Assembly (NCBI RefSeq): GCF_041914405.1
Contig: NZ_JAYSDK010000030.1
Span: 1-64,000, forward strand
From: Zoogloea sp041914405
GTDB lineage: Bacteria > Pseudomonadota > Gammaproteobacteria > Burkholderiales > Rhodocyclaceae
Direction: 5' to 3'
DNA: 64,000 nucleotides
Below the pieces are notes generated by a model that had not been told where the DNA came from, did no database searches, and saw nothing but the letters and a program-made list of their open reading frames with translations. The translations under genes and the position numbers were made by a program. Every line of letters starts with the position of its first letter. Positions within the stretch are counted from its first letter, which is position 1. Positions 42,505 through 51,245 of this stretch are shown piece by piece.

Positions 42505-44138
42505 GGCTTGTCCTCGGGTTTACCGCGCAGCAGCGCTTCAGGGTGACGGTCGAGGCTGTCGGCCAGGTGGCGCAGGGCCTGGGCTGCGCGCGACAACTCC
42601 TGCAGGCTGGCGCGCAGGTCTTGCTGCAGCGGCGCATCGCTGCTCAAGAGCTTGCGGGTGTCGGCGATGGCGCCGCGGGCCTCGATGATCGTATCGCGCA
42701 CATCGCCATTGGCCAGACCGTCGAGGCGCTTGACCAGCGCCTCCACCTCGTCGAGGGTCCGGCCGAGGCTGGCGATGGCCTTCTGGGTGTCCTTGCCAAT
42801 AGCGTCCAGCGGCAGCTTGTCGATGCGCTCGACGACGCGCAGCAAGGTGGTCTGCAACTCCTCCAGGCTGCCGCGCTGGGTCGGCAGCTGGGGCGGGTTC
42901 TGCGCCCAGTCGGCGCGGCCCAGCCCGGCGGCAGGGAAGAAGTCCAGTGCCACGTAGAGCTGGCCGGTCACCAGGTTGCCGTTGCGCAACTGGGCGCGCA
43001 TGCCGCTGGCGATCAGGCGGTCGATGAAGGCACGGAAATCCTTGTCCCGGAAGTCCTTGCCGGCATACGGCGCCTTGCCCTGCTCATTGCGCGCCTGCAG
43101 GCGGTTGGGAAAGATCGCCACCTCGACGAGCAGCTCCAGATCGGCGCCGCGGGCATGGAAAGCCGGGTGGATGGCGGTCACCTCGCCGACCTGGATGCCG
43201 CGGAAATCCACCGCCGCGCCCACCGACAGGCCACGTACCGACTCATGGAAGCGCAGCAGGTAAGTATGCGCATTGACGTTGGGCTGCTTGAACGCCTCGT
43301 CCCGGTTGCGGAACAGGCGGAACACGTGGTCCTTCGGCGCCGGCTCGTCGGTGTCGCCATCCGGCGTCTGGAAGGCCAGCCCGCCGGTGAGGATCGACGT
43401 GGCCGATTCGGTATTGACCTGCACGCCTTCGGCGCTCAGCTTCACGTCCACCCCGCTGGCATTCCAGAAGCGGGAGTTGGCGGTGACAAAACGGTCGTAG
43501 GGCGCCTGCACGAAGACCTGGATGTCCAGGTGCTTGCCCTGCTCGTCGAGCTTGTAGCCGGTGACCTGGCCGGCCTGGATGCGCCGGTAGAACACCGGCG
43601 TGCCGACACCGATCGAGCCGAGGTTGTCCGCTTCCAGGCTGAAACTGCGACCGGGCACGTCGAAACTGACCACCGGCGCCTCCCGCAGCCCGACGAACTG
43701 GTGCCGCGGCTCGGCCGACTTGCCCACGTCCATACCCACGTGGGCGCCGGACAGCAGGGTATCGAGGCCCGAGATGGAGCCACCGGAAACCCGCGCGCTA
43801 ACCACCCAGAAGCGCGTGTCGTCCACCAGCAGGCGGGCCGCCTCGCGGACCAGCTGGGCGGTGGCCAGCACATGGCTGCCGTCCTCGGCGAGGGCCACCG
43901 CGGTGATCTGGCCGACGTCCACATCGCGGTACTTGATGCGCGTCTTGCCCGGCTCCAGGCCGGTGCCGGTGTCGAACTGGATGGTGATCACCGGCCCCTG
44001 CTCGTAATAGCCGCGCACCGCCAGGAACAGGCCGATCAGCGCCGCCACCAGCGGGATGATCCACACCAGCGGAATCCGCAGGCGGCGCGGACGATCCACG
44101 ACGGCGGCAGGCAGGGAAGGCGGCAGCGGATCAGTCAT
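42501..44138 (-). CDS. pqiB: MCE-family intermembrane transport protein PqiB
   Basis: 545 residues. One N-terminal membrane helix (IPLVWIIPLVAALIGLFLAV), then three MCE/MlaD domains starting near residues 46, 165 and 293 (the phrases VDVGQI, IQAGQV and IQVGEV mark each). A long helical C-terminus (LEELQTTLLRVVERIDKLP to LRHLADSLDRHPEALLRG) follows. PqiB forms a hexameric tube bridging the inner and outer membranes for lipid movement. Overlaps pqiA2 by 8 bases and pqiC by 4. Confidence 0.93.
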   Translation of the reverse strand: MTDPLPPSLPAAVVDRPRRLRIPLVWIIPLVAALIGLFLAVRGYYEQGPVITIQFDTGTGLEPGKTRIKYRDVDVGQITAVALAEDGSHVLATAQLVREAARLLVDDTRFWVVSARVSGGSISGLDTLLSGAHVGMDVGKSAEPRHQFVGLREAPVVSFDVPGRSFSLEADNLGSIGVGTPVFYRRIQAGQVTGYKLDEQGKHLDIQVFVQAPYDRFVTANSRFWNASGVDVKLSAEGVQVNTESATSILTGGLAFQTPDGDTDEPAPKDHVFRLFRNRDEAFKQPNVNAHTYLLRFHESVRGLSVGAAVDFRGIQVGEVTAIHPAFHARGADLELLVEVAIFPNRLQARNEQGKAPYAGKDFRDKDFRAFIDRLIASGMRAQLRNGNLVTGQLYVALDFFPAAGLGRADWAQNPPQLPTQRGSLEELQTTLLRVVERIDKLPLDAIGKDTQKAIASLGRTLDEVEALVKRLDGLANGDVRDTIIEARGAIADTRKLLSSDAPLQQDLRASLQELSRAAQALRHLADSLDRHPEALLRGKPEDKP

Positions 44139-44769
44139 CGGCAGTTTCGGAATCGGTGAGCGGGTCCCAGATCAGGCGCGGGTCGAAGGTCAGCGCGGCG
44201 AACATCGTCAGTACCACCACGGCACCAAAGGCCAGCGCAGCCGGCCCCGTGTCGACGGTGGCAAAACCTCGGAACTGTACCAGTGCCACCAGCAGCGTGA
44301 TCACGTAGATGTCCAGCATCGACCAGCGTCCGACGAATTCCACCAGCCGGTACAGGCGGGCGCGCTGCATCACCCGGTGCCGGGAGCGCAGCTGCACAGA
44401 CGCAGTGAGATAGGCCAGCGCCAGGATCTTCAAAAGCGGCACGACCACGCTGGCAAAGAACACCACGACGGCCAGCGGCCACTGCCCATCCACCCACAGG
44501 AAGATCACTCCGCTCATGATGGTGTCCACCTGGTGGCTGACCAGCGAGGTGGTGATCATGATTGGCATCAGGTTGGCCGGCAGGTAGAGCAGCGCCGCCG
44601 CCGCAAGCAGGGCCCAGGTGGTGCTGATGCTGGCCGGCTTGCGCAGGTGTAGCGGGGCCGCGCAGCGTGGGCAGCGCAGCAGGCCGGCAGCCTCCGGCGC
44701 CTGCGCGAGCTGACCACAGACGTGGCAGCTCAGCAGGCCGGCCTGACGGGCGGTGAGACGGGACTTCAC
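44131..44769 (-). CDS. PqiA-domain membrane protein, second half
   Basis: 212 residues. The N-terminal zinc-ribbon CHVCGQ...LRCPRCAAPLHLRKP is followed by four hydrophobic segments, as in one PqiA domain: YLPANLMPIMITTSLVSHQVDTIMSGVIFLW is the family motif. GTG 44769 overlaps the stop of the upstream pqiA gene by 4 bases. A longer reading frame to 45342 exists but is a shadow of that gene. In E. coli both PqiA domains are in one protein; here they are separate. Confidence 0.85.
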   Translation of the reverse strand: MKSRLTARQAGLLSCHVCGQLAQAPEAAGLLRCPRCAAPLHLRKPASISTTWALLAAAALLYLPANLMPIMITTSLVSHQVDTIMSGVIFLWVDGQWPLAVVVFFASVVVPLLKILALAYLTASVQLRSRHRVMQRARLYRLVEFVGRWSMLDIYVITLLVALVQFRGFATVDTGPAALAFGAVVVLTMFAALTFDPRLIWDPLTDSETADD

Positions 44770-45401
44770 ACGGGCTCCGCGGCAACTCGCCACAACAGGC
44801 GGCGATCGAAAGCCCGGCCGGCCAGCGTGAGGACCAGGATCAACGCCGCAGTGGCCCAGAAGGCCGTGCCCAGGATCACCGACCCGGAGTGGGCCAGCTT
44901 GACCAGCGACACCAGCATGCCGAGCAGGAAGACCTCCATCATGCCCCACGGCTGCACGGACAACACCAGGCGAAAGAAGGCCGCCACGCGCGGCGAACGA
45001 CAGCCCAGACGCAGCGGCAGCAGCACCAGCAGGATCATCAGCATCTCGAGCAGCGGGAACAGTTGCGCGGTAACGAAGACCAGCGCCGCCACCGGCTGCA
45101 TACCGATCTGCCACAGGTTGCGCACCGCGGCGAACAGCGTCACCTCGGCATGATGCCCCTGCATCTCCAGGCCCATCAGCGGGAAGGCATTGGCCAGCAC
45201 ATACAGGATGGCCGCAGTCAGGGTGTAAGCCAGCGTCCGGTCGAGGCTGTCCGGCGGATTGCGCGCCAGTTCGGCCCCACAACGGGCACAGCGAGCCGTC
45301 TCGCCAGCCTGGAGGGGCGCATCGTGCTGCAGCAGGTCGCACTCATGGCAGGCGACCAGTGGGGCGGGTGGGGCGGGTGGGGCGGGCGGATCGACGCGCA
45401 T
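44766..45401 (-). CDS. pqiA: PqiA-domain membrane protein, first half
   Basis: 211 residues. Pro-rich start (see repeat at 45361-45387), zinc ribbon ACHECDLLQ...CARCGAEL, then four membrane segments with LANAFPLMGLEMQGHHAEVTLFAAV and VQPWGMMEVFLLGMLVSLVKLA, both PqiA landmarks. Together with the next gene it replaces one full-length PqiA. First gene of the four-gene pqi operon. Confidence 0.87.
   Translation of the reverse strand: MRVDPPAPPAPPAPLVACHECDLLQHDAPLQAGETARCARCGAELARNPPDSLDRTLAYTLTAAILYVLANAFPLMGLEMQGHHAEVTLFAAVRNLWQIGMQPVAALVFVTAQLFPLLEMLMILLVLLPLRLGCRSPRVAAFFRLVLSVQPWGMMEVFLLGMLVSLVKLAHSGSVILGTAFWATAALILVLTLAGRAFDRRLLWRVAAEPV
45361..45387 (-). repeat. Three tandem 9-base units in the pqiA start
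   Basis: GGGGCGGGT is repeated three times (the last ends GGGC). On the coding strand it encodes Pro-Pro-Ala repeats at residues about 5-13 of PqiA. Such repeats can vary in copy number in frame. Confidence 0.8.
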
Positions 45402-45485
45402 GGGCAGGCCACGGACAATGATTTTCCATTGTGCGGTGCACGGCCCGTGCCCTGCAAGATCAGGCCGGGCCGCCAGCCACGCCGT

Positions 45486-45959
45486 TCAGCGCGGCGCGGC
45501 GGTCTTGCTGCCTGCCTGCTCCGGCGGTGCGACCTGACTGGCGGCGCCATCCGCCGGCGCCGACGCACCAGATGCACCAGATGCACCGGGAGCGGCCTGC
45601 TGGACCACCGCCAGCACGATGGGCGCGTTGCTGTCCCGCTGCCGCAGGATCACCCGGTCGGCAAGCACCCGTTCGATGCGCAGGTCGTCATGATAGGCCT
45701 GGCCTTCGGAGACCATCTCCGGCGGCCGGCCGTTGTCGGACAGGATCACCATCCCGGGCGTCGCCGCGTTCCCGAGAATGACCCCCTTGGCTACCAGGCC
45801 CATGGCCTCGGCGGCCGGCGCAGGCAAATCCTCGTCCTGGTAGTTGTCGGCACCCACCATGTTGATCCAGCCGGCATCCTCCGCAATCCACAGGGCCGCC
45901 ACCACCAGCACGACGATGCTGAAGAGTACGCGCCGCACATCGATTCCACCCATCTCCAT
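45486..45959 (-). CDS. GspC-like type II secretion C domain protein
   Basis: 157 residues. A single N-terminal membrane helix (VRRVLFSIVVLVVAALWIAE) precedes a periplasmic domain with LGNAATPGMVILSDNGRPPEMVSEGQ and LRIERVLADRVILRQRD. This matches the homology region of T2SS protein C, although the PDZ domain is absent. The tail is Ala/Gly/Ser-rich (GASGASGAS). No other T2SS genes are nearby. ATG 45959 has GAGGGGAGA directly upstream; ATG 45953 is also possible. Confidence 0.68.
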   Translation of the reverse strand: MEMGGIDVRRVLFSIVVLVVAALWIAEDAGWINMVGADNYQDEDLPAPAAEAMGLVAKGVILGNAATPGMVILSDNGRPPEMVSEGQAYHDDLRIERVLADRVILRQRDSNAPIVLAVVQQAAPGASGASGASAPADGAASQVAPPEQAGSKTAAPR

Positions 45960-46043
45960 TCTCCCCTCTTGTGCGGGATCCACCGCCCCCGCTTCCCTTC
46001 GGCGGCCCCGATTGCGTGAAAAGCGCAGGATTCGATACTCAGT

Positions 46044-46907
46044 TTAGCGCTGGTCCTGCGTGAACTCGCCTGCTGTTTTCCCTGCAACGAAATCGAGCAC
46101 ATCGCGCACGAAACGCTCCCGCTCCCACAGATGCGGCGCGTGATCGACGCCCTCGTAGATGTGCAACAGCGCATCCGGAATGCGCTGCTGAACGAAATGG
46201 GCAGTACCCGTCGAGTAGAAGTTGCTGGCCCCGCCATAGACCAGCAGCGCCGGCACCGGAATGGCATGCAGCACGTCGCGGTAGTCGGCCGCGCTCAGGC
46301 TGCGCCAGCACTCGATCAGCGGCCCGGGTTCAAGGGCCTGCAGGCGCTGGCGGGCGGTCTGGATGCCGTTACCGTTCTCGGCATACTTGCTCCGCGCCCG
46401 TTCGTTGTGGCCGTCGGCCGCCAGGCGCAGCACCGCCTCGGCGAAATCCTGCTGCAGCGCACCGATGAAGTCGGCGTTGCGGCGGGCGTCGAAATCGCCA
46501 TAGATACCGCTCTTCCAGTCGTCGTCGGTGAGCAGGCGCGGCGACTGGTCGATGAAGACCAGCCGCGACAAGCGGGCGGCACCGAAATCGCGCAGGTATT
46601 GCCACAGGGTCAGCGCGCCCATCGAGTGGCCGACCGCCACCACCTGGTCGAGGCCATAGCGGTCGAGCAGATTCTGCAGGTCGCGGGCCATGCGCGCGAC
46701 CGTCGGCACCGTATCGGTCCTCAGCCGATGACCGCCGTGGCCGCGGGCATCCCAGCGATACACGCGGAAACGGGCCTCGAAGGCTTCGATAAAGGGATTC
46801 CAGTCCCGGTGGGAAGAGGTCCAGCCGTGCAGCAGCACCAGCGGCGGGCCCTCGCCGGAGATCTTCAGGTGGAGCTTTTCGCCGTCGTCGGCTAGGAAGT
46901 GGTCCAT
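46044..46907 (-). CDS. Alpha/beta hydrolase
   Basis: 287 residues. Oxyanion-hole region PLVLLHGWTSSHRDW, nucleophile elbow VAVGHSMGALTL (Ser near residue 94) and catalytic histidine GVDHAPHLW near 263 are all present, so it should be an active esterase/hydrolase in the cytoplasm. Substrate unknown. ATG 46907 (MDHFLADDGEKLHL) chosen over a frame 21 codons longer, which has no similarity to the family. Confidence 0.85.
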   Translation of the reverse strand: MDHFLADDGEKLHLKISGEGPPLVLLHGWTSSHRDWNPFIEAFEARFRVYRWDARGHGGHRLRTDTVPTVARMARDLQNLLDRYGLDQVVAVGHSMGALTLWQYLRDFGAARLSRLVFIDQSPRLLTDDDWKSGIYGDFDARRNADFIGALQQDFAEAVLRLAADGHNERARSKYAENGNGIQTARQRLQALEPGPLIECWRSLSAADYRDVLHAIPVPALLVYGGASNFYSTGTAHFVQQRIPDALLHIYEGVDHAPHLWERERFVRDVLDFVAGKTAGEFTQDQR

Positions 46908-46962
46908 GGGCCTGGCTGGAGTCGGTGGAGACCCGAGTGTAACGGACAAATATGGCGGCCGA

Positions 46963-47484
46963 TCAACCATCCACCGGCTGCTGCGGGCTATCCAGCCGGC
47001 GCTGGTAGAAGCCCACGTCGAGCCAGCGTCCGAACTTGAAACCGACCTCCTTCAAGGTACCCCCGTGGGCGAAGCCGAGCTGCTCGTGCAGCGCAATGCT
47101 AGCGGTATTGGCCATGTCGATGACGCCGACCAGCAGGTGGTAGTCCTGGGCCGTGGCCGCTTCGATCAGGTGTTCCAGCAAGGACCGGCCGAGGCCCTTG
47201 CCGCGGTGGTCGCGGTGCACGTAGACGGAATGCTCGACGGTGTATTTGTAGGCCGGAAAGGCGCGGAACGGGCCGTAGCTGGCGAAGCCCAACAGCGTGC
47301 CAGCCTCGTCCACCGCGCCGATCACCGGGTAGTTGCCGGCCGCCTTGGCGGCGAACCAGGCCGTCATGCTGTCGCGGGTACGCGGCTGGTAATCGTAGAG
47401 GGCGGTAGAGGTGGCGATGGCCTCGTTGAAGATGGCCAGGATCGCGTCGCCGTGCTCGGCGAGGGTGCAAGCAATGAATTTCAT
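46963..47484 (-). CDS. GNAT acetyltransferase (phosphinothricin acetyltransferase type)
   Basis: 173 residues. The acetyl-CoA binding loop is HRDHRGKGLGRSLLEHLI, and the N-terminal HGDAILAIFNEAIATSTALYDYQPRT resembles the Pat/Bar and MddA (methionine sulfoximine/sulfone) group. HEQLGFAHGGTLKEVGFKFGRWLDVGFYQ is the usual C-terminal signature. Detoxification of glutamate-analogue inhibitors is the family role; the actual substrate is unknown. ATG 47484 has only a weak ribosome site. Confidence 0.84.
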   Translation of the reverse strand: MKFIACTLAEHGDAILAIFNEAIATSTALYDYQPRTRDSMTAWFAAKAAGNYPVIGAVDEAGTLLGFASYGPFRAFPAYKYTVEHSVYVHRDHRGKGLGRSLLEHLIEAATAQDYHLLVGVIDMANTASIALHEQLGFAHGGTLKEVGFKFGRWLDVGFYQRRLDSPQQPVDG

Positions 47485-47538
47485 CGGCGGAACAGAAAGC
47501 AGGACACAAGGGCAATTGTGCCGCAATCCGTCACATGC

Positions 47539-48090
47539 TCAGCGATTGAACCAGCGCAGCAGCGTGCCCCAGTCGTGGATGTCGAGGCGGGTCACTTCGC
47601 CACAGGCGAAGTCGAGGCCGAGCCAGTACTCCGCCGGCAGCTTGAGCAGGTGGCCGGCCAGCGCGCGCAGCGGGCCGCCATGGGCAACCACCACCGCGGC
47701 GGCGGGCGGCGCAGCCTGCAGCTCGGCGAGGAAATCGTGGACGCGAGCCGCCATCTGACGCGGTGACTCGCCGCCCGGCGGCGCGAAATCCAGCGGCGCG
47801 TCGGCCCATGCATCGAGGGCGGCGCGGCCGATGTCGTCGTAACTGCGCCCTTCCCATTCGCCGAAGTGGATCTCCTTCAGGCGCGGTTCGAGCCGCGGCG
47901 TGCCGAGGGCTTCGGCCAGCAGGCGGGCGCGGGCCAGCGGGCTGGCGTACAGCGCGAAGTCGGCCGGCAGCAGCGGGCGCAGGCGAGCCGCCACTTCGAC
48001 AGCGGACTCGGCCAGCCCCAGGTCGGTCTGGCCGTAGCAGATCCCCGGCGCCACGGCGGGCCGGGGATGGCGAATCAGGTAAAGCTCCAC
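47539..48090 (-). CDS. cobC: Alpha-ribazole phosphatase CobC
   Basis: 183 residues, histidine phosphatase superfamily. ELYLIRHPRPAV supplies the catalytic His (RH), and VVVAHGGPLRAL the second His. Removes the phosphate from alpha-ribazole-5'-phosphate (or cobalamin-5'-phosphate) late in cobalamin assembly. The GTG start at 48090 overlaps the 3' end of cobS by 16 bases, which supports the assignment by context. Confidence 0.87.
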   Translation of the reverse strand: MELYLIRHPRPAVAPGICYGQTDLGLAESAVEVAARLRPLLPADFALYASPLARARLLAEALGTPRLEPRLKEIHFGEWEGRSYDDIGRAALDAWADAPLDFAPPGGESPRQMAARVHDFLAELQAAPPAAAVVVAHGGPLRALAGHLLKLPAEYWLGLDFACGEVTRLDIHDWGTLLRWFNR

Positions 48091-48848
48091 GCGGCGAGCA
48101 TCCCCAGGTAGATGGCGATTTCGGCCAGTTGCTGGGTGGCCCCCAGGCAATCGCCGGTATAACCGCCGAGTCGGTGGGCAAACTTGCGTGCCGCCGCGAC
48201 CGCCACCACGCAGGTCGCAAGCAGCGCTGCCAGCGCCTCCAGCGGCGTCAGGAGCAACAAGGGCACGACGCCGGCCAAGGTCGCGATGCCCAGCTCGGTG
48301 GCGCTCGGGCGGCGTGCGACCGGCGCCGACTTGGCGCTGTCGTCGCTGCGTGCGTAGTCGAGCACCGCCATCACGCTCACCGCGGCGAGGCGCGACAGGG
48401 GATGGGCCACCAGCAGCGCGGCGAGCACCGGGTAATCGTCATCGGCGCCCAGGTCGGCGAGGGCCAGGTACTTGGCGAGCAGCAGCAGCACCAGGCCGAT
48501 GGCACCGTAACTGCCGATCCGCGAGTCCTTCATGATCGCCAGCGCCTGCTCCTTGGTCCAGCCTCCTCCGAGGCCGTCGCAGGTATCCGCCCAGCCGTCC
48601 TCGTGGAAAGCACCGGTGGCGCGGATGGTCGCCGCCATCGCCAGCACCACCGCCAGATCCACCGGCAGCAGCTGCGCTGCCAGCCAATAAACCGCCGCGC
48701 CGATCAGGCCGATCAACCAGCCAACCAGCGGCAGGTAGCGCGCCGCGCGCCCCAGCTTGTCCGGCGCAAAATCCACCCAGCCCGGCACCGGCAGGCGACT
48801 GAAGAAGGCGATGGCGATGAAGATCAGCTCAAGCTGGGCGCGGATCAT
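48075..48848 (-). CDS. cobS: Adenosylcobinamide-GDP ribazoletransferase CobS
   Basis: 257 residues, integral membrane enzyme joining adenosylcobinamide-GDP with alpha-ribazole (phosphate). AIAFFSRLPVPGW at the start, the acidic motif GAFHEDGWADTCDGLGGGW and MKDSRIGSYGAIGLVLLLLAKYLAL are the CobS landmarks. ATG 48848 is the last codon before the poly-G gap flank, so the upstream region (promoter or overlap with another gene) is unknown. Confidence 0.92.
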   Translation of the reverse strand: MIRAQLELIFIAIAFFSRLPVPGWVDFAPDKLGRAARYLPLVGWLIGLIGAAVYWLAAQLLPVDLAVVLAMAATIRATGAFHEDGWADTCDGLGGGWTKEQALAIMKDSRIGSYGAIGLVLLLLAKYLALADLGADDDYPVLAALLVAHPLSRLAAVSVMAVLDYARSDDSAKSAPVARRPSATELGIATLAGVVPLLLLTPLEALAALLATCVVAVAAARKFAHRLGGYTGDCLGATQQLAEIAIYLGMLAAWSFT

Positions 48849-49110
48849 GGCAATACCGTGGGGGGGGGGGGCAGTGGGCCCCGCGGGCCGGGGCCCCCCC
48901 CCCCCGGGGGGGGACTGGGCACCCCCCCCGGAAGGGCGAGGCAGGGTGGGGGGGGGGGGCCGNNNNNNNNNNTCAATCTCCCCCACTGGGGGGGGGGGTA
49001 TCTGGCCAAGGGGGGGGGGGCTTTTTCCGCCCCCGGGGCCCCCCGCCCCCCCGGCGGGGGGCTTTTAAACCCCCCCCCACGGCATGCATCATCACGGAAT
49101 TGTGTGGGTC
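48849..49110. other. Assembly gap region inside the cob cluster
   Basis: 262 bases with ten Ns at 48963-48972 and artefact-like runs of G and C. The outer edges read CCGTGGGGG at 48857 and CCCCCCACGG ending near 49082, i.e. inverted complements like the REPIN ends. Apparent reading frames across it (for example past 47763-49130) contain unknown residues and are not genes. The true length is unknown; one or more cob genes could be missing between cobS and cobT. Confidence 0.85.
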
Positions 49111-50157
49111 TCACGCGTCCTTGCCACTGACACCGGCGGATTCAAAGCTGGCCATCTGGTTGAGGAAATTGACCGCCGCTTGCACCAGCGGGAAGGCCAG
49201 CGCGGCGCCGGTGCCTTCGCCGAGGCGCAGGTCGAGCTGGACCAGCGGCGCGGCGCCCAGGTGGGCCAGCTGCACGGCGTGACCGGGCTCTTCAGAGCGG
49301 TGGGCGAAGACGCAGTAGTCGATGATCGCCGGGGCGATCTCGTAAGCCACCAGCAGCGCGCTGGTAACGATGAAGCCGTCGATCAGCAGCAGCATGCCGG
49401 CTTCGGCGGCGCCCAGCATCGCACCGGCCATCATCGCGATTTCGAGGCCGCCGTATTCGGTCAGCGCCTCCAGCGGGTCGCCGCGGCGCCCACCACGGGC
49501 CACGGCCTTGGCCAGCAGCGCACGCTTGCGGGCCATGCCCGCGTCGTCGAGGCCAGTGCCACGGCCGATCACCACGTCCAGCTCGGCGCCGGTCAGGCAG
49601 TGGGTCAGCAGGGACGCGGCAGCGGTGTTGCCGATACCCATCTCGCCAAAGCCGACCACGTTGCAGCCGTCAGCGGCCAGGCCGCGGGCCAGCTCGCGAC
49701 CACGGGCCAGCGCCGCATCGCGCTGGGCGACGGTCAGCGCCGGCTCTTCCAGGTAGTTGGCGGTGCCCGGCGCCACCTTGGCGTCGATCAGGCCGGGACG
49801 GTTGCCGAAGTCGTGGGCCACGCCGGCATCCACCACCGTCAGGCCCATGCCCATCTGGCGTGCGAAGACGTTGATCGCGGCGCCGCCGGCGAGGAAATTC
49901 TCGACCATCTGCCAAGTCACGTCCTGGGGATAGGCGGACACGCCGGCCTTGGCCGCGCCATGGTCACCGGCAAACACCAGCATATGCGGCCGGCGCAGCT
50001 CGGGGCTGAGGGTCTGCTGGATCAGGCCGATCTGGCGGGCCAGCGGCTCGAGGCGGCCGAGGGCACCGAGGGGCTTGGTCTTGGTGTCGATGCGCTGCTG
50101 CAGCGCGGGGGCGAGAGCTTGGTCAGGGCGGGCGATGGCGTAGGTCATGGGACGCAT
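49111..50157 (-). CDS. cobT: Nicotinate-nucleotide-dimethylbenzimidazole phosphoribosyltransferase CobT
   Basis: 348 residues. Activates 5,6-dimethylbenzimidazole to alpha-ribazole-5'-phosphate. KTKPLGALGRLE, FAGDHGAAKAGVSAYPQDVTWQMVENFLAGGAAINVFARQ, FGEMGIGNTAAASLL and the catalytic-glutamate region RLGEGTGAALAFPLV are all intact. Starts at ATG 50157 or 50148; no ribosome site decides. The lower ligand it uses could come from BluB at 8022. Confidence 0.94.
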   Translation of the reverse strand: MRPMTYAIARPDQALAPALQQRIDTKTKPLGALGRLEPLARQIGLIQQTLSPELRRPHMLVFAGDHGAAKAGVSAYPQDVTWQMVENFLAGGAAINVFARQMGMGLTVVDAGVAHDFGNRPGLIDAKVAPGTANYLEEPALTVAQRDAALARGRELARGLAADGCNVVGFGEMGIGNTAAASLLTHCLTGAELDVVIGRGTGLDDAGMARKRALLAKAVARGGRRGDPLEALTEYGGLEIAMMAGAMLGAAEAGMLLLIDGFIVTSALLVAYEIAPAIIDYCVFAHRSEEPGHAVQLAHLGAAPLVQLDLRLGEGTGAALAFPLVQAAVNFLNQMASFESAGVSGKDA

Positions 50158-50265
50158 CTGCGGACGGTGTCGAGGCCGCGGATGCTAGGACGCGAAAACC
50201 AATTGTTCAAGCACCGGCGCACCGGAACAACCGCCCCGCGACATCTGCCGGACCGCCGGAAAGCC

Positions 50266-50571
50266 TTAGTTGGCGCGGGTTTGACCACCGATGGAACGAA
50301 CCTGCAGGACGACCCGGCGGCTGTTGCGCACCTCGCGCTCCCACGCGCGCTTTAGCACGAAACGCAGCTCATAGTCGCCCGCCGCCTCGCCGATCACCGA
50401 GAAGATCTGGCTGCCGTCCCGACGGGCTTCAGCAGCGGGCGTTTCCTCAAGACGGACACGCACCGCACCGTTGCCACCATCCACGTACCAAGTGGCGCCG
50501 CTGCCGGGATAGGACGGCAGCGCGATGCGGCAGATCTGCCCGACGTTGCTGGCAAGGCGTTGAGTGCTCAT
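50266..50571 (-). CDS. Chagasin/I42-like protease inhibitor domain
   Basis: 101 residues. YPGSGATWYVD, GSQIFSVIGEAAGDYELRFVLKRAWERE and VVLQVRS follow the three-loop layout of bacterial I42 (chagasin-type) cysteine-peptidase inhibitors, where the last loop is RxW and the first is NPTTGY-like. The first-loop sequence is divergent and there is no signal peptide, unlike exported family members. It sits between cobU and cobT without an obvious link to them. ATG 50571 (MSTQRLAS) chosen. Confidence 0.6.
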   Translation of the reverse strand: MSTQRLASNVGQICRIALPSYPGSGATWYVDGGNGAVRVRLEETPAAEARRDGSQIFSVIGEAAGDYELRFVLKRAWEREVRNSRRVVLQVRSIGGQTRAN

Positions 50572-50680
50572 GGTGTGGATTCCCTGCGGTTTTTTATCGG
50601 GATCAATGGTGCCCTGCAGCACGCAAGGGCCGCTATGCCCCGGGACATGGCCTCGCTGTGACCTATTACCGCCCTCCCCT

Positions 50681-51229
50681 TCAGGCCCCCTTGAGAACCA
50701 GCGGCAAGCCCGCGGCGACGAAAGTCACCCGCTCGCAGAGGGCTGCCACGGCCTGGTTGAGACGCCCGGCCTCGTCGCGGAACAGGCGGCCTAACGGGCT
50801 TTCCGGCACCAGGCCGAGGCCCACCTCATTGGCAACGAAAATCACTTTTCCCGGCAACTGCGGAATCAACTCGAGCAGCGCCGCCCGCTCGCGGGCAAAG
50901 GCCGGCAGCAGTTCGGCGCCAGCAGCCGGCGGGAGGTTCTCGGCGCCGTCGAGCAGGTTGGCCAGCCACAGGGTCAGGCAATCGACCACCACGCAGCGAT
51001 CCGCTGAGGCGGTCGCCTGCAGCGCTGCCGCCAGCGCCCGCGGCTCCTCGACGACGACCCAGCCGGCGGGCCGGTCGGCCTGGTGGCGGGCGATACGCAC
51101 GCGCATCTCCTCGTCCAACGCCTCGGCGGTGGCGATCACATGCACCGCCAGGCCACTCGCTGCAGCGGCCTGCTCGGCGTGGCGGCTCTTGCCGGAACGG
51201 GCGCCGCCGAGGATGAATTCACATGACAT
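50681..51229 (-). CDS. cobU: Adenosylcobinamide kinase/guanylyltransferase CobU
   Basis: 182 residues. Phosphorylates adenosylcobinamide and then adds GMP. The P-loop FILGGARSGKSRHAE, the guanylylation histidine in IARHQADRPAGW, and VVVDCLTLWLANLL are the family marks. ATG 51229 has CTGGAGCTG 7 bases upstream. First gene of the minus-strand salvage cluster, divergent from the riboswitch. Confidence 0.93.
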   Translation of the reverse strand: MSCEFILGGARSGKSRHAEQAAAASGLAVHVIATAEALDEEMRVRIARHQADRPAGWVVVEEPRALAAALQATASADRCVVVDCLTLWLANLLDGAENLPPAAGAELLPAFARERAALLELIPQLPGKVIFVANEVGLGLVPESPLGRLFRDEAGRLNQAVAALCERVTFVAAGLPLVLKGA

Positions 51230-51245
51230 AAACAGCTCCAGCATA

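Noticed and set aside
44131..45342. Single 403-residue frame suggesting a full-length PqiA
   Set aside because: Only its last 212 residues are PqiA-like; the first part is an out-of-frame reading of the other pqiA gene at 44766-45401.
47763..49130. 455-residue frame across the second gap
   Set aside because: Antisense to cobC and cobS and runs through Ns and homopolymers.
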